The translations under genes and the position numbers were made by a program. Positions 22,681 through 34,309 of a DNA stretch of 64,000 nt are shown here, in pieces. The number at the start of each line of letters is the position of its first letter. Position 1 is the first letter of the stretch. The stretch is from Tetracladium setigerum (Eukaryota; Ascomycota; Leotiomycetes; Helotiales), in assembly GCA_031472005.1 (NCBI GenBank), contig PZJY01000006.1, positions 1,116,001 to 1,180,000 on the forward strand, given 5' to 3'. The notes beneath the pieces were generated by a model. It saw only the letters and a program-made list of their open reading frames with translations, ran no database searches and was not told the origin of the DNA.

Positions 22681-24557
22681 ATGGGTCTTATCGAGGAAAC
22701 AAGAAGGGCGATGAGAGATTCTCCCAAGGAGATTTTCAATTCATATGTCTTGTTCTCAGCTTGGGCATTTGCCTTATCTGGAGTGGCTAAAGGATTCGAT
22801 GAAGGTACGTACGGTTATGGCCAAGCAAACACTAAATTCACAATTTAATTCCAGCATTCTAACATTTGTTGCAGGAAATATTGCATCTCTGGTAGTCCAG
22901 GATCGTTTCAAACACACCTTTGGTATTCACAATCAATCCACAGCAGATTACGCGAACACCAAAGGATGGATTGTAGCCATTGCCACAGCCGGTGCTGTTT
23001 TCGGCTGTCTAGGGGTATGTCACTGGAATTATTTGGGAGAAACGCAAATTACTGACTGAGGGATCGTGTAGTGCGCCTATTTCAACGATAAATATGGGCG
23101 GAGACGTACTTTACAAGGTGCAACTCTAATTTATATTGCCGGAATTCTTGGGCAAGGTCTCTGTAATGGGAACTTAAGTGGTCTATATGCGTCAAGGGTG
23201 GTTGCAGGCGTGGGAATTGGTGTCACGACGATCGTGCCATCGATGTACATTTCCGAGGCAAGTTTCGCCGTGCAAGCTTTTTCCAACAAGAGCTGACCAA
23301 AAAACTAGATTGCACCAAAAGCTATTAGAGGTCTCTTAACTTTGCAGTATGCTGCGTGCCAACAACTAGGAGTCGTTCTTGGATTCTTCATCAACTATGG
23401 CATCACCAAACACTTCGCTGGAACTGATAATCAATGGCGCATCCCGACATTACTTCAAATTGTTCCTGCTGTGGTATGGGGTATCGGCTCGTTGTTCACG
23501 CCCGAATCACCTCGATGGCTTTTATCCAAAGACAGGCGAACGGAAGCTATCCGCAATCTTACTGCTCTCCGCAAACTCACAGCTGAGCATCCCATCATCG
23601 TCGCAGAGATCGCTGGAATGGATATGCAGCTTATGCACGAGATAGAGTCAGTAGCAGGCGCCACTCAGTGGGATTTGCTCAAGGAAACCTTCATCCCAGT
23701 TGAGAATCGCCGACGCTTCTTCCTCATCTTTCTGGCAACTCTCCTCTCCCAGTGGTCCGGCGCAAACGCCATAACCCAGTACTCACCGACGATTTTCGGC
23801 TATCTTGGGATAGTTGGAACAGAAACCACGTTTCTCGCAACCGGCATCTACGGAGTCGTCAAATTCGTCAGCTGTGTCCTTTTCGCTATCTTCATTGTCG
23901 ACTTCATTGGTCGTCGACGCTCACTCATGACCGGAATCACACTCCAGCTTTGCACGCTGACTTATGTTGGAGGATACCTCGGGGGTACCTCCGGGATGAC
24001 AAAAGATTATATCTCATCTCATACGAATGCTGCACGCGCGTCTACGGGCGCCATTGTCGCCATTTACATCCACGCTGTCGGCTGGAGTATTGGTTGGTTC
24101 AGTATTCCATACCTCGTTGGCTCTGAAGTCTTCCCAACCCGTATCAGATCGCTCAATATGTCAATCTCCATGGCTTTCCATTGGGCCTTCTACTTTGGAT
24201 GTTCTCGCGCCATGCCATCTCTCCTCGCTGCTACAAACAGATGGGGAGCATTCGTATTTTTTGGAAGCTTCTGTTTGGTTGGCTTGGTCTATGTCTTCTT
24301 TGCCATGCCGGTAAGTCGTTTTTTCTTCTCGGAGGAAGCAGAATGCAGATGCTAATACACTTGTTTAGGAAACGGCTGGTCGTTCACTAGAATCAATGGA
24401 TAGTTTGTTTCAAAGACCTTGGTATACCGTCTACAAGGTCGCTTATCCGACCGCTGACGACCTCAAGATTGAGGGCCGAGATATGAAGGTTGCTGAAATC
24501 GAGGGCATCAATGAAGCAAAGAGGGATGCGGACGCGAAAGCCTTCCACGTAGAGTGA
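22681..24557 (+). CDS. MFS sugar/quinate-type transporter
   Basis: Five exons: 22681-22804, 22875-23014, 23072-23257, 23309-24310 and 24369-24557, 546 residues. Twelve-segment sugar porter with the family marks NDKYGRRRTL after helix 2, PESPRWLLSKD after helix 6, DFIGRRRSL after helix 8, EVFPTRIRS after helix 10 and a final ETAGRSLE. It likely brings a sugar, a sugar acid or a quinate-like compound through the plasma membrane by proton symport. The intron between MYISE and IAPKAIRG has a GC donor (GAG/GCAAGT) and a CTGAC branch site. A TATA-like stretch lies about 120 bp upstream. Divergent from the lactonase, with shared motifs, so it is probably the uptake step of the cluster. Confidence 0.92.
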
Positions 24558-25550
24558 ATGAATGAAATGTCATTAGACGTCGTCAGTAGGGTATTTCATG
24601 GGTTTGACTGTCCATAGAGGTCGTAAACTTGTTTGTAAAAATGTCTTCGTTGCCGAAACTTGTGTATAATAGTAGAGGGATTCTGTGGCGGCCGAGACAA
24701 TAAGAAGTGGAACACACTTCACGATATCTTAATTAGGAGAATGTCTTTCTCTATTTAAATTTGTAATTTAATAGATTGAGTACTTTTTAATCGACCTTTA
24801 CATTCTTGTAGTGATTGGTGTAGTGGTTGAATACTGAGTATGAATAAATGAGGAGGCGGGATAGTGTTAACCACACTTGTTCCAATAAGTATTGATGTGA
24901 TTAAAATCCTTGTGAGATTGAGTAATGACTAGGAAGAAATCCATGGCAGCGAAGTACTAGGTATATGAATGAATCTTATATTATCATTCATACTCCGAAG
25001 AGTTTTGATAATTTAAGTGATAATATAGGAAGACTTGAGTATTCAAGCTGATATCTAGGAAGCCAGGACCCTCTCACAAATGTAGTAGATGGGTGGGAAT
25101 TCATAATCCATACCTACCTAACTTACCGCTCGTGGTTCAAGACTTTATTTCCCAGAAGTCAGCTCATTCAATCCAACTTAGTTGGTTTGGAGTATTTGTT
25201 TGTGCTGCCACAGGACGAGGAGAAGCAATTTGGCGAGTGGAACTCGGGCCAAGGCGGATGGAGCCTTCTTGATGTAGAGCGAGGACGTTCAGCTCGCAGC
25301 AACAGAGTAGCCGATGGTAGGAAAGGCTCTTTAAATAAAGGGCAAATAAAAGACGGATATACTATAAAGAACATATTATCATCACGGTCGTCATCCTTCA
25401 AAACAGACGAAGTGTTGGCGATGATATATCACGTGATATAACTCGGGTAAACTCCGGTCGCGGTTCGTGGGGTTCAAGACGCGTCAACTTTGAGTATGCA
25501 TTGAAACAACGCGACTGCTTTCCTCACTCCAAACGACCCACGCCGCAGCA
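24558..25550. other. Long intergenic region before CENP-Q
   Basis: AT-rich, no gene supported. Its right end is the CENP-Q promoter, with an ACGCGT element at 25479-25484. Confidence 0.5.
25479..25484. promoter_or_regulatory. MCB-type ACGCGT element upstream of CENP-Q
   Basis: A perfect ACGCGT hexamer 67 bp before the start codon. This is the consensus for MBF-driven G1/S expression in fungi. Confidence 0.5.
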
Positions 25551-27920
25551 ATGGTATTTCCCCCTCATTTTCTCTGCGCTCATTTACATTGATGCTAATG
25601 CAATACAGGCACCCGAACTCAACAGAGTACGCAGCAAACCCGCAGAATGGTGGGCAGCTGCCCCCTCCACATCAAGCCCCATCGCACCACCATCGGCCCA
25701 GCCAACGTTACCACTACCAAAGAAACAACGCAACAGCGGTGGAGATAAAGCAAAGAAAGCGAAGACTTTAGAGGATAGTGAGACCGGAGATCATGAGACG
25801 GGGCTCAAAGCTGTGAGGAGGGGTAGATCTTCAGCTGGGGAGAAGGAATTGAGGAAAACTGGGGATCAGATGGACATTAATGCAAAGCGAAAACGTTGGA
25901 CGGATTCAAAAAAGGTGGTCGATAAGGGAGGTACAGATGATGATCCAGTGCCAAAAGAGGCGAAGGGACGGCGGCCAATTGCCCGAGAGGACATTGATGA
26001 AGGAGAAGACCCCCTGGCGGAAGATCCTGTATTGGCGAAGAAGAGAGGACGTCCTGCCTTGAGGGATACAGAAGGCGGAGAAGCTGTAGCCCAGCGGAAG
26101 GTTAAACAGCCACTTCTCGAGTCTCAGCCCGCCACTGCAGGTTCTAGTACCACCAGGAGAGGGAGGTCATCGAATACTGAAACGGAATTGCGAGCAGTTA
26201 ATTACAAGGAGGCTAGAGCTCAGAAACGAAGCTCTTTGGGTACAGAAATCGTGGCCTCGACTGTTACGAGGGATCCCAAGGTTTCTAGGAAAGAACAATC
26301 GAGACATGGACAGCACCAACCAAGATCCCTCGAGGATAAGCACGCCTCTAAAAATCCTCCTTCATCAGGTAGAAGCACCGAAGCACCAAATAAAGACATA
26401 CTACCGCCACGGAGAGGTCGGTCGTCTAATACCGAGGCGGAATTGCAGGCTATCAATTACAAAGAGACAGCGACCAAAAAGCAAGGGTGCACAAATACTA
26501 CTAACGAGTCACCCGCAGCGACAACCGAGAGACCAAGCTCAACCTTCAAAAGCGAGCGAAGGCGCGGACGCTCATCGAACACAGAATCCGAGTTACGTGC
26601 CCCGGTCAATTACAAGGAGTCAAAGACTGTGAAACGACGCGGTGCACCTGATTCTACAGCTGACCCCCAATCTTCTGGAAATCAAGAGTCTCAAGATACA
26701 TCTGGGAACGTCAAGAAAAGACGATCTTTTGTAGCTGATTCCACTGAAGCTGCTTCGTCAAAATTTTCGAAATCAAGAACCAAATCTACTGCAAAACCTG
26801 TAGTTGCAGTTAAGAGTGTCACAACTTCTAGCCACTCGAAGAACAAACCTCCGGAGAAGTCAAAGAAAGGCAAAAAAGGAATTGATGCTGCTACTCAAAA
26901 GACAGCATCCCCAGTGGCCAAGAATTCGAGGCAGCCACAAGAGGGCCGCAAGACTCAGAAAAAGAGGAAATCTGTTGCCGAAGGTACGTTACGTTCTGTA
27001 TCCCAATGATTTTCTTTACTAATTGTGTGCAAGATATTGGCCCTGAACCACCAACTTCAAAGCGACAGCGAAATGACAGAGCTGAGGTAGATGAGTCGGA
27101 GGATGAAGCCGAAGACCATCCAGATTATCAACACCTGACCGCCACAACTCGGAAAGTATCTCGCGCAACCATTGATGCAAAATGGAGTGGTCTCCCCGCC
27201 CCGTGCTATGACCGAATATCCGGGCTTCTCGAAGATCTCCAAAGACCGGTTGTTGTTCGTTACAGTGAAGAGCAGAAGCGGAAACAAGCCAGCACAGTTC
27301 TACAAATGATCTCTCGAAGACTGGTCAAAAAGGTTTCTAGGGGACTCCCATTTCCCCAAGCATTCGCAATAACAGGGAAGACGATTTTGATTTTGAAAAG
27401 ATCCTGGACCACAATCGGTCCTTGGAAGCCCAGTTGACTCCAACTCTTCATGCAAATGAGCTTCTCGAGGCTGAGCTGGCGAAGGAAACAGCACTGCTTG
27501 AAGCTGAACAGTCTTATTTGAACGAGCTGGAAGTTAATGCGAAGGCCGAAGCCACCAAACGGAAGCAGGAGGCGAGGAGTATACATGTCTTGCTGCAGTC
27601 GAATGGCCCAATCAACACAGAAGAACTCCAGGGCATCCCTGACTTCGATATCAGCGACCCATTCAAAGCTGTAACACTTGACGTCAGTCTCCCACCCCCA
27701 TTCTTGCTCGCAAATGCTAACCTGTCCATTTCAGCTCGCACAGGATGAGCATCTGCAAGCTGTTGTGACAGATCTGCAGGGTCACGTGGACAGCATTGAA
27801 GGCAACTTGAAGCAAGTTGAAGGCATTACAGATGCTATAGTTAAGAGCAAGGCAGCAGTGCAGACGACTCTGTTTGGCCATCTGGACAGCGCACAGTACG
27901 AGAACGTGGTCTTGGGATAG
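25551..27920 (+). CDS. Kinetochore protein CENP-Q/Fta7 (one-base frameshift)
   Basis: Four exons: 25551-25553 (only ATG), 25609-26983, 27034-27682 and 27735-27920, about 737 residues after one base is allowed for. The N-terminal 450 residues are basic and disordered, with four copies of an RRGRSS motif. Three copies carry a longer unit RGRSSNTExEL...NYKE. The C-terminal part matches fungal CENP-Q/Fta7: KVSRATIDAKWSGLP, then ISRRLVKKVSRGLPFP, then EDDFDFEKILDHNRSLEAQL, a long coiled coil and the ending YENVVLG. The protein belongs to the COMA part of the inner kinetochore. At the C4 run 27354-27357 the frame shifts between GLPFP and NREDDFDF; one added C restores it. In such a conserved gene an assembly deletion is more likely than decay. 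Confidence 0.85.
25816..26619 (+). repeat. Four RRGRSS-type peptide repeats in CENP-Q
   Basis: Copies start near 25816, 26155, 26410 and 26560. The last three encode RRGRSSNTExELxAxNYKE-like units of about 19 residues. The first is a degenerate RRGRSSAGEKELR. They lie in the disordered basic arm and resemble AT-hook or DNA-contacting motifs. Confidence 0.75.
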
Positions 27921-28709
27921 GCCGTCTCTATCGGCGACAGGGAATGGAGCGGCGGCGTTCATTGCCTGATGGATCTCCAATGAATTGAACCAGGTATTCG
28001 GGAACGGTGGCTTGCAATGTAATAATGTTCCATGATGACTTAATGAACGTTTCACAGTAAGGTGAAGGCTGGGAGAGATGGAGGGTGGATTGATACCTAA
28101 GGTACCTATACCTAGATAGCGTTGTTGTAATATGATACCCAACGGTGTGTTGTCAAGTCGGATGCATTCGCCGTAGTATTCCTATGCGACCATGTCTGTC
28201 CAAGTGTTGTGCATCTAATATGCATCTGCATCATTGAAGTTGATCCTACCTAGGTACCTACCTACCTTGGGTATGTACAGCACTGTACATACCTACGTAC
28301 ATCCCTTGTCATACTTTGTACCTGACTGACAAACTCTACGCTCGCCGGAACATCCAGGCGACCCTTTCGCTATCTTGGCGCTAAATTGGCCAAGCGACCA
28401 ATTCTCCTGCCAGCCCCGCGCGCATTTAGACTTCCCAAGCTTTTCCTTGCTCACGACCTCACAAAGCCAGATGTGATAGAACGCTCCTGGAACTCAGTTG
28501 ATGAAAAAGGGGTGCGCATCTGCTATTCTCTCGGTCTACTGGAGCGACGTGCGAAACCATATAGACATAATTGTTCCGGACACATTCAATTGAGCCTACC
28601 GGAATTGTTCATCTGATCATCCGATTGCTCTCACGCTTCGAAGGTGTGAGAACTCGACAGCGCAACGTCACAATCCAATGGAAACTCTGGTAGCGCACGC
28701 TCCGATGTA
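27921..28709. other. Intergenic region and ERT1 promoter
   Basis: No gene supported. CCTACCTAGGTACC-type sequence lies at 28245-28266, followed at once by the inverted repeat at 28271-28292. Confidence 0.5.
28271..28292. repeat. 10-bp-arm inverted repeat with 2-nt spacer
   Basis: GTATGTACAG, CA, CTGTACATAC: the arms are perfect reverse complements. It lies about 420 bp upstream of ERT1 and could be an operator-like dimer site or just a cruciform. Confidence 0.75.
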
Positions 28710-30615
28710 ATGGAGAAGAATGGGGCCAGTAATGGGAAAGATGCGAGGCCGCAGAAGTCGCCTCCTGCGTCAGGCGCAAGCAAGAGCCCGAAGAAGAGGC
28801 GCAAAGTAAATCATGGTAGGTCGCGAGATGTCGCCTGTTCTACCGCCTCGAACGTTCTCGAGGGCGCTCTGTCTGAAACAATGCTGACATTGGGACGTGT
28901 TCCTGCAGCGTGTGTATACTGTCGTCGATCTGTAAGTCTTATCTGCATTGGGGGGACCAGAACAGCTGGGTATCTGCGCGTATGCGCATCTTGTTTGGCA
29001 AAAGCTAATTCGATCTGGTACCTCTCCAGCATATGACTTGCGATTTGGTACGACCTTCCTTTCAATATATGCAGCCACTCTGTCATACTTAGTGCTCTAT
29101 GACTAACGCCCTCTGTTGCACAGGAACGCCCCTGTGCGCGCTGTATAAAACGAAATATTGGCCATCTCTGTCACGACGAACCCCGCGAACCGGAGGCGGC
29201 CACGAAGAAGGTGAAGAGAAGTCAGCGTAGTAATTCTGTGGCCGAGGAAGATGGGACACCGCCTGAACAAGTCCAGGCGAAAGTAGAGAGCGGTGGGATG
29301 GGCACTTCGTTCGACCAGAGCCAGGAACAGGCTCAGGATCACAACTTGGGATTGGGGCAATCCCTTCCTCAAATTGTGCAGCCGTCACCTGTGTCTGGTA
29401 ATCGATCAAATGCTCTCAATAATAACAGCAATCAGTGTAAGTACAAGAGTCATCGTGACTCTCTTCGCCAGATGCTAATGTGGTATAGTCATCGGATATT
29501 CCAACGACTGGCTTGGGGACAAAACCATTATCAAGATATGCACAACTACCATCCGTCATACATGTTCAACGCCCCAGAAGTCACAACCGAGTACAATCTT
29601 TTGAATGACTTTTTGAACAATAGTCTTCTCGACGACGGGGCACTACTACCAGACGACACTTCAACATTCTTCTCAGAACAATCCGGTGCCATGTTACCGG
29701 GAGGGCTAAACAATTCTACCGCCCCTCCTGGCGGACCGTCCTCCGCAGTTCCAGCTAACTCAGACAATTCGGCAAATGCATCGAATGTGTTAGGAAGTGC
29801 ACTTGCGAGACCCACGAGTGCCATACCAGCCGACAAGCTGCGAGATTATTACCTCCAAGCAGCCGATCCAACAGGAAATGACGCACCCGAAGAGAGAATG
29901 CAGCGACTACTGAGAGCAAAGTACGATGCAGGGATGCTCAAACCATTCAACTATGTGAAGGGTTATGCCCGGCTTTCAGCATACATGGACACTCACATTG
30001 CACCTGCTTCAAGGCAAAAAATATTGCGTCAATTGGACCGATTCAGGCCAAAGTTCAGGGAGAAGGCACAGGCATTGACAGATATTGAATTGATCTATGT
30101 CGAGATGTGGTTCGAGCGCAGCTTGATGGAGTATGATCGTGTCTTTGCCAGCATGGCCATTCCGGCTTGTTGTTGGAGAAGAACTGGGGAGATTTTCAGA
30201 GGGAACAAGGAAATGGCAGAACTGATTCACGTGCCAATTGAGAAGTTGAGAGATGTAAGAATTATAGCCGAAGTTTATGAGGAATATGACTAATATGGTA
30301 TTAGGGCAAGATAGCGCTTCACGAGATTCTCACTGAGGAATCAACAGTCAACTATTGGGAGAAGTTTGGAGCGATTGCTTTCGATCAAAACCAGAAAGCA
30401 CTATTGACAAGCTGCTCACTAAAGAACCCCGATGACGCTGCCCTGGATCCGAGTATCAAATGCTGCTTCTCATTCACAATCCGAAGAGATGAACACAAGA
30501 TGTAAGTCGTTCCAGACACTTCTCATTCTGTGCATTTTGCTGATCACGTGCCTACATGCACAGTCCCGCGCTCATCATTGGTAACTTTCTGCCTCAAAAT
30601 CCGGTCAGTCGTTGA
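28710..30615 (+). CDS. ert1: Transcription activator of gluconeogenesis, ERT1/AcuK type (one-base frameshift)
   Basis: Seven exons: 28710-28815, 28909-28931, 29030-29047, 29124-29436, 29489-30254, 30305-30501 and 30564-30615, about 491 residues after one base is allowed for. The zinc cluster is spread over four exons: KRRKVNH / ACVYCRRS / HMTCDL / ERPCARCIKRNIGHLCHDE. The rest matches the ERT1/AcuK family: NYHPSYMFNAPEVTTEYNLL, a PAS-like domain around DIELIYVEMWFERSLMEYD, and FRGNKEMAELIHVPIEKLRDGK. In Aspergillus and yeast these factors activate gluconeogenic and non-fermentable carbon genes. Exon 5 opens in the frame giving IGYSNDWLGDK and continues in another from HYQDMHNYHPSY. The G4 run 29515-29518 or the A4 run 29521-29524 lacks one base. 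Confidence 0.9.
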
Positions 30616-31018
30616 GAGTCAATCTGTTGGCGCCCGGTGTGGCGGCTGTACTTCTGTAAGTATTTGGAAAGATTGGCTGTTACTTAGGTGCTTCAAAGTG
30701 GGTGAGAGCTTAGAAAGTGGTGGACGGTTTTGGGTGGAGTTGTGGTAGTGCTCGAATATGCCAAGACTTGCTTAGCGTTTCTGCCTTTCCCTCCAGCGTC
30801 GTACGAATTATCTGTTAGTAGAGGAAACGTAGAGTCGAATTACTTCCAAGTGTAGTTGATCGCAAATGCTCGAGCAGGTGGAGATATATTCGTTTTCATT
30901 GAGTACACGAAATGCGATTTGCATTGTCACATACGTGAACTGGTAGCTTTCTCTCGTCTCCCTTCCTCTCTCCATCCCGAAGCAACGGCACCACACTCTC
31001 CTTCCTCAAGTTCACACT
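30616..31018. other. Intergenic region before SPO22/ZIP4
   Basis: No gene supported. It includes the probable leader of the next gene, pyrimidine-rich near 30960-31010. Confidence 0.45.
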
Positions 31019-34000
31019 ATGGCATCCACACCGCATGGTCGTCCGGAGAAAGAGAAGCGCATCAAAGGCCTCATCTGCAAGTATCCGTCCTCATGGGAAG
31101 TCCAGCTGGAAGTATTCAGCTAATGGTTGCGGGCAGCATTCGCCGCCGATTTAGAGAGCCAGCTCCCCACCGCCATTTCATCAAAGACTGCATCACCACT
31201 CGTGCACAGCGTTCAAGGGCAGATAGAGAAGCTGTCGAAGAGGCGATTGTCGGCTGCAGAACCGAGGTGTGCGGAGCTGGACAGCCGTGCAACTAGCCTA
31301 TGGAATGCCTGCACGAGGCTTCGACGCGAATTCAATTTGGACAACCCTGCTGAGGTTCCGATCATCTTGCTTGTGACTCGTGTTTTTGCCTTTCTACTAC
31401 TCGATTACGCCTACGAGAATGGGAACAATGCTGCTGGGAATTTCACAAGGTTGTTGAAGAGTGGAATCAAGGCTGCGAAGACTTGCTTGGGTAGGTACTT
31501 GCCTGCGCAATGCTGATTGGTTTTCTGATATCGCCAGCTGACGAGTCTGCAGAGGCCAAGGACCTGGAACTTGCTGGCACGGTTCTTGCAAAGGTGAGTG
31601 TCTACGAAACGACATTGGAAAATGCAGATGAAAAGCTTCCACCAAAGGAAATTGAGGCCTCCATGCCATTGGTGGCAGAGTACTATGTTCTCAGAACTGT
31701 CTTAGTAAGTGGTTTTCTATTCTATGACTGCTTCAACTCGGGTCTGCTTTACTGACCTGTCAATGAAGGCATGGAAGACAGATCAATATTTAATGGCAGA
31801 GCATATGTTCAAGAAAGCAAACGCTTCCAAGCAGCCAATTGATCCACACATAGCAGAAAGTCTTTCAGATGTTCTCTATGAGATGAGTAGAGACCTTCTG
31901 GAGAAGCACGAGTACCAAATCGCGGTTACTTGGCTTGACAGAGCGTGTGAGATGCTAGATCGTCAGGAGCTGGACAGACTAAGTGCCAACGTAAGCGAAC
32001 TTCGAATTTCAATCATACAAGCAACAGTCAAAGCTCTGATTGGAGTGAGTGGGCCGGAGGCGATGCAAAGGGCTCGAAATCTTGTCGCACAACTGGAACT
32101 TGAAGTGGGAGGCAAGCTCATTGTTTTACTCTTGCACCTAGAGATCCTCTCAGCTTCCGCAGATACCAATTTTGATGCCGATGCTTATGCGAACATCTTG
32201 CGCAAGATGACTCGGCTCGTGGCCATGAGCGATGGGAATTTCAAGCTTATCCTTTCCCACATACGAAAGCTCAACGACAAAAACGCGAGATTGGCTTGCA
32301 TTGCACTGGATGACTTGGCTACAACACGAATTCTATCCGAGGGCCCGCTGGAGAGAATCGAGAAGGTCATCATCACTCGATTTTATCTGATCAAGGCTGA
32401 AAGGGATGATGAGGATGACCTTCTGCCCGTGGAGACCTTACTCGACGCCGCTGCTGCAAAGGTGTCCAAGCCTCTCAGCGCTGCTGCTTGTCTAGCTGCT
32501 CATACTGTATGTTGGTATTCTTTGATAATGAGCGGCCCGAATACTGACTTGAGTAGTTGTTGTGGAAACGGATTGAAGCCAGTTATACCCTTCGCCAGTT
32601 TGATATCTCAGAGCGATGGTGCCAGGTCGCAATGCGAGCACTATTTTCCAATTCTGGCGAAGTGAATATGGCTCGCATTTCAAGGTAATTTGGAGCAATG
32701 TATTGGGGAATGAGAAACTAATGTGAAACCAGAAAACTGCTTTTGTGCTCAATAGAACGAAACGACAAGAACGCAGCAGCAAATATTTTTGAAGCAATGC
32801 CAAAAGCTTCAGCGGGCGAACCGATGACACAATTCCTGATGTACAAGTTAGCACTTCGATGTGAAGAGCCTGCACTTGCTGCTGATTGCCTTAAAAATAT
32901 CTCAGCGTCCACTGCAGATGATCCCAGTCTGCTGTATGCATGCTGTTTAGAGGCCCAGAATAAGGGCAATAGGAGCCAAACTCTCTCTGCGCTACTTCTC
33001 GTCCTCGAAATACAAAGCTCTGGTGCGCCAACGACTGTTCACTTACCTTCCCTCACTCGATCCGCAATCAAGTTGCTTGTCCCCATTCTAGAGGCTTCCA
33101 AAGCGCCGGAGGGCAGTGAAGAGGCGGAAGGGCTCATCGATAAACTGTGCAGGTTGTATGAGAAAGGTATCTGCTTCCTCGCCCTTTCGGTTTACACAAC
33201 TAACAGAGCCCAGCTACCGAGGCAATGAATAGAGACAACACGGCCGCGAAACCGACTGAGACGATCTGGACTACCCTTGAACTTGACTGGTTTTCTAAGA
33301 ACTCTTACAACATTGCCGTAAAAACTCTTGGTGATTGGCACCCTCGCCAGTCATTACGGCTGATCTTGTCTTGCATCAAGTTCATCGATCGCTACCCAAA
33401 GGACATCAGCCGACAAACTTCTGAAGATCTGGCGCTTCGTAAGATGTTTTGCGAATTTACGGGAGCAACGGCACTCATCACCTTGGCTCGCGGCGAAGAC
33501 AACATTGAGCTTCAACTGCAACAATATCTGGAAGTTAGGAAACACGTCGCCACGTTCGACAATCTACTGGAAAACAATGGAGACAGTATGGAGGAGGTTT
33601 CTCGTATGGATCTACTCCAGAAACTCTCTATTCTACTTGCTTTTGATTTTGAGGCCGCTTGCCATCTGATAGCATGGGATAGCTTGGGTGAGATTATTCT
33701 CAAGGCTGCCATATGTAAGAGTATGAAAGTTTACCAGCTCATGGCGGATTGTTTGTTATGTACTGAGGCTCCTACCACAGGTTTATCATGCCCTCGATCC
33801 TCCCCCGCATCTAGCTATTCTCTTCGTCATTCTCTCAACATTTGCAAACTAACATCTCTCAGTCAAAATTACCACGATGAAGAAGATTATCAACGAAGCT
33901 TGGAGTCTCGAAGAGCTCGACTCCACAAGACTATCAAAGTACATGAGATGTTTGTTCCAATTAGCACTCGGTGACAACATAGATGTCGCCGAACAACTCC

Positions 34001-34309
34001 TTGACCAAGTTCAGGATCACACCGAGCAGGTTGCTGAGGTACATGTGCCTGCCCTGAAAACAATTCAAGAACGAGGATTCTTAATGCTAAAGACTGCCAT
34101 AGACAGATATTCCCTATCCAGCCGAAGAATTAGAATGGATCATTACCAACGCCTTTAATTGCAGTATCGATCTTTACTGCAACTCGAAAGACAATGAAGC
34201 AAGAAACTGGGCTCATAAATCAATCAACCTCGCTCACTTCTACCCTGATAACGGGCTGTTGAAAAAGGTGTTAGAGGAGAAGTTGTTGAAATTGCAATTT
34301 GATTCGTAG
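31019..34309 (+). CDS. Meiosis protein SPO22/ZIP4 homologue
   Basis: Coding exons recognised: 31137-31490, 31538-31704, 31769-32506, 32557-32684, 32733-33166, 33214-33780, 33863-34038 and 34103-34309, all with consistent phases. The first exon probably starts at 31019 (MASTPHGRPEKEKRIKGLI), but its junction to 31137 does not fit in phase with the best donor at 31081, so the N-terminus is unresolved. The protein, about 940 residues, is an array of TPR-like helices. Segments typical of the SPO22/ZIP4 family are FAADLESQLPTAIS, AACHLIAWDSLGEIILKAA, KVYQLMADCLLCTEAPT and YPAEELEWIITNAFN. ZIP4 proteins promote crossover formation and synaptonemal complex assembly in meiosis, so a sexual cycle is implied. 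Family assignment is good; the start is not. Confidence 0.82.
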
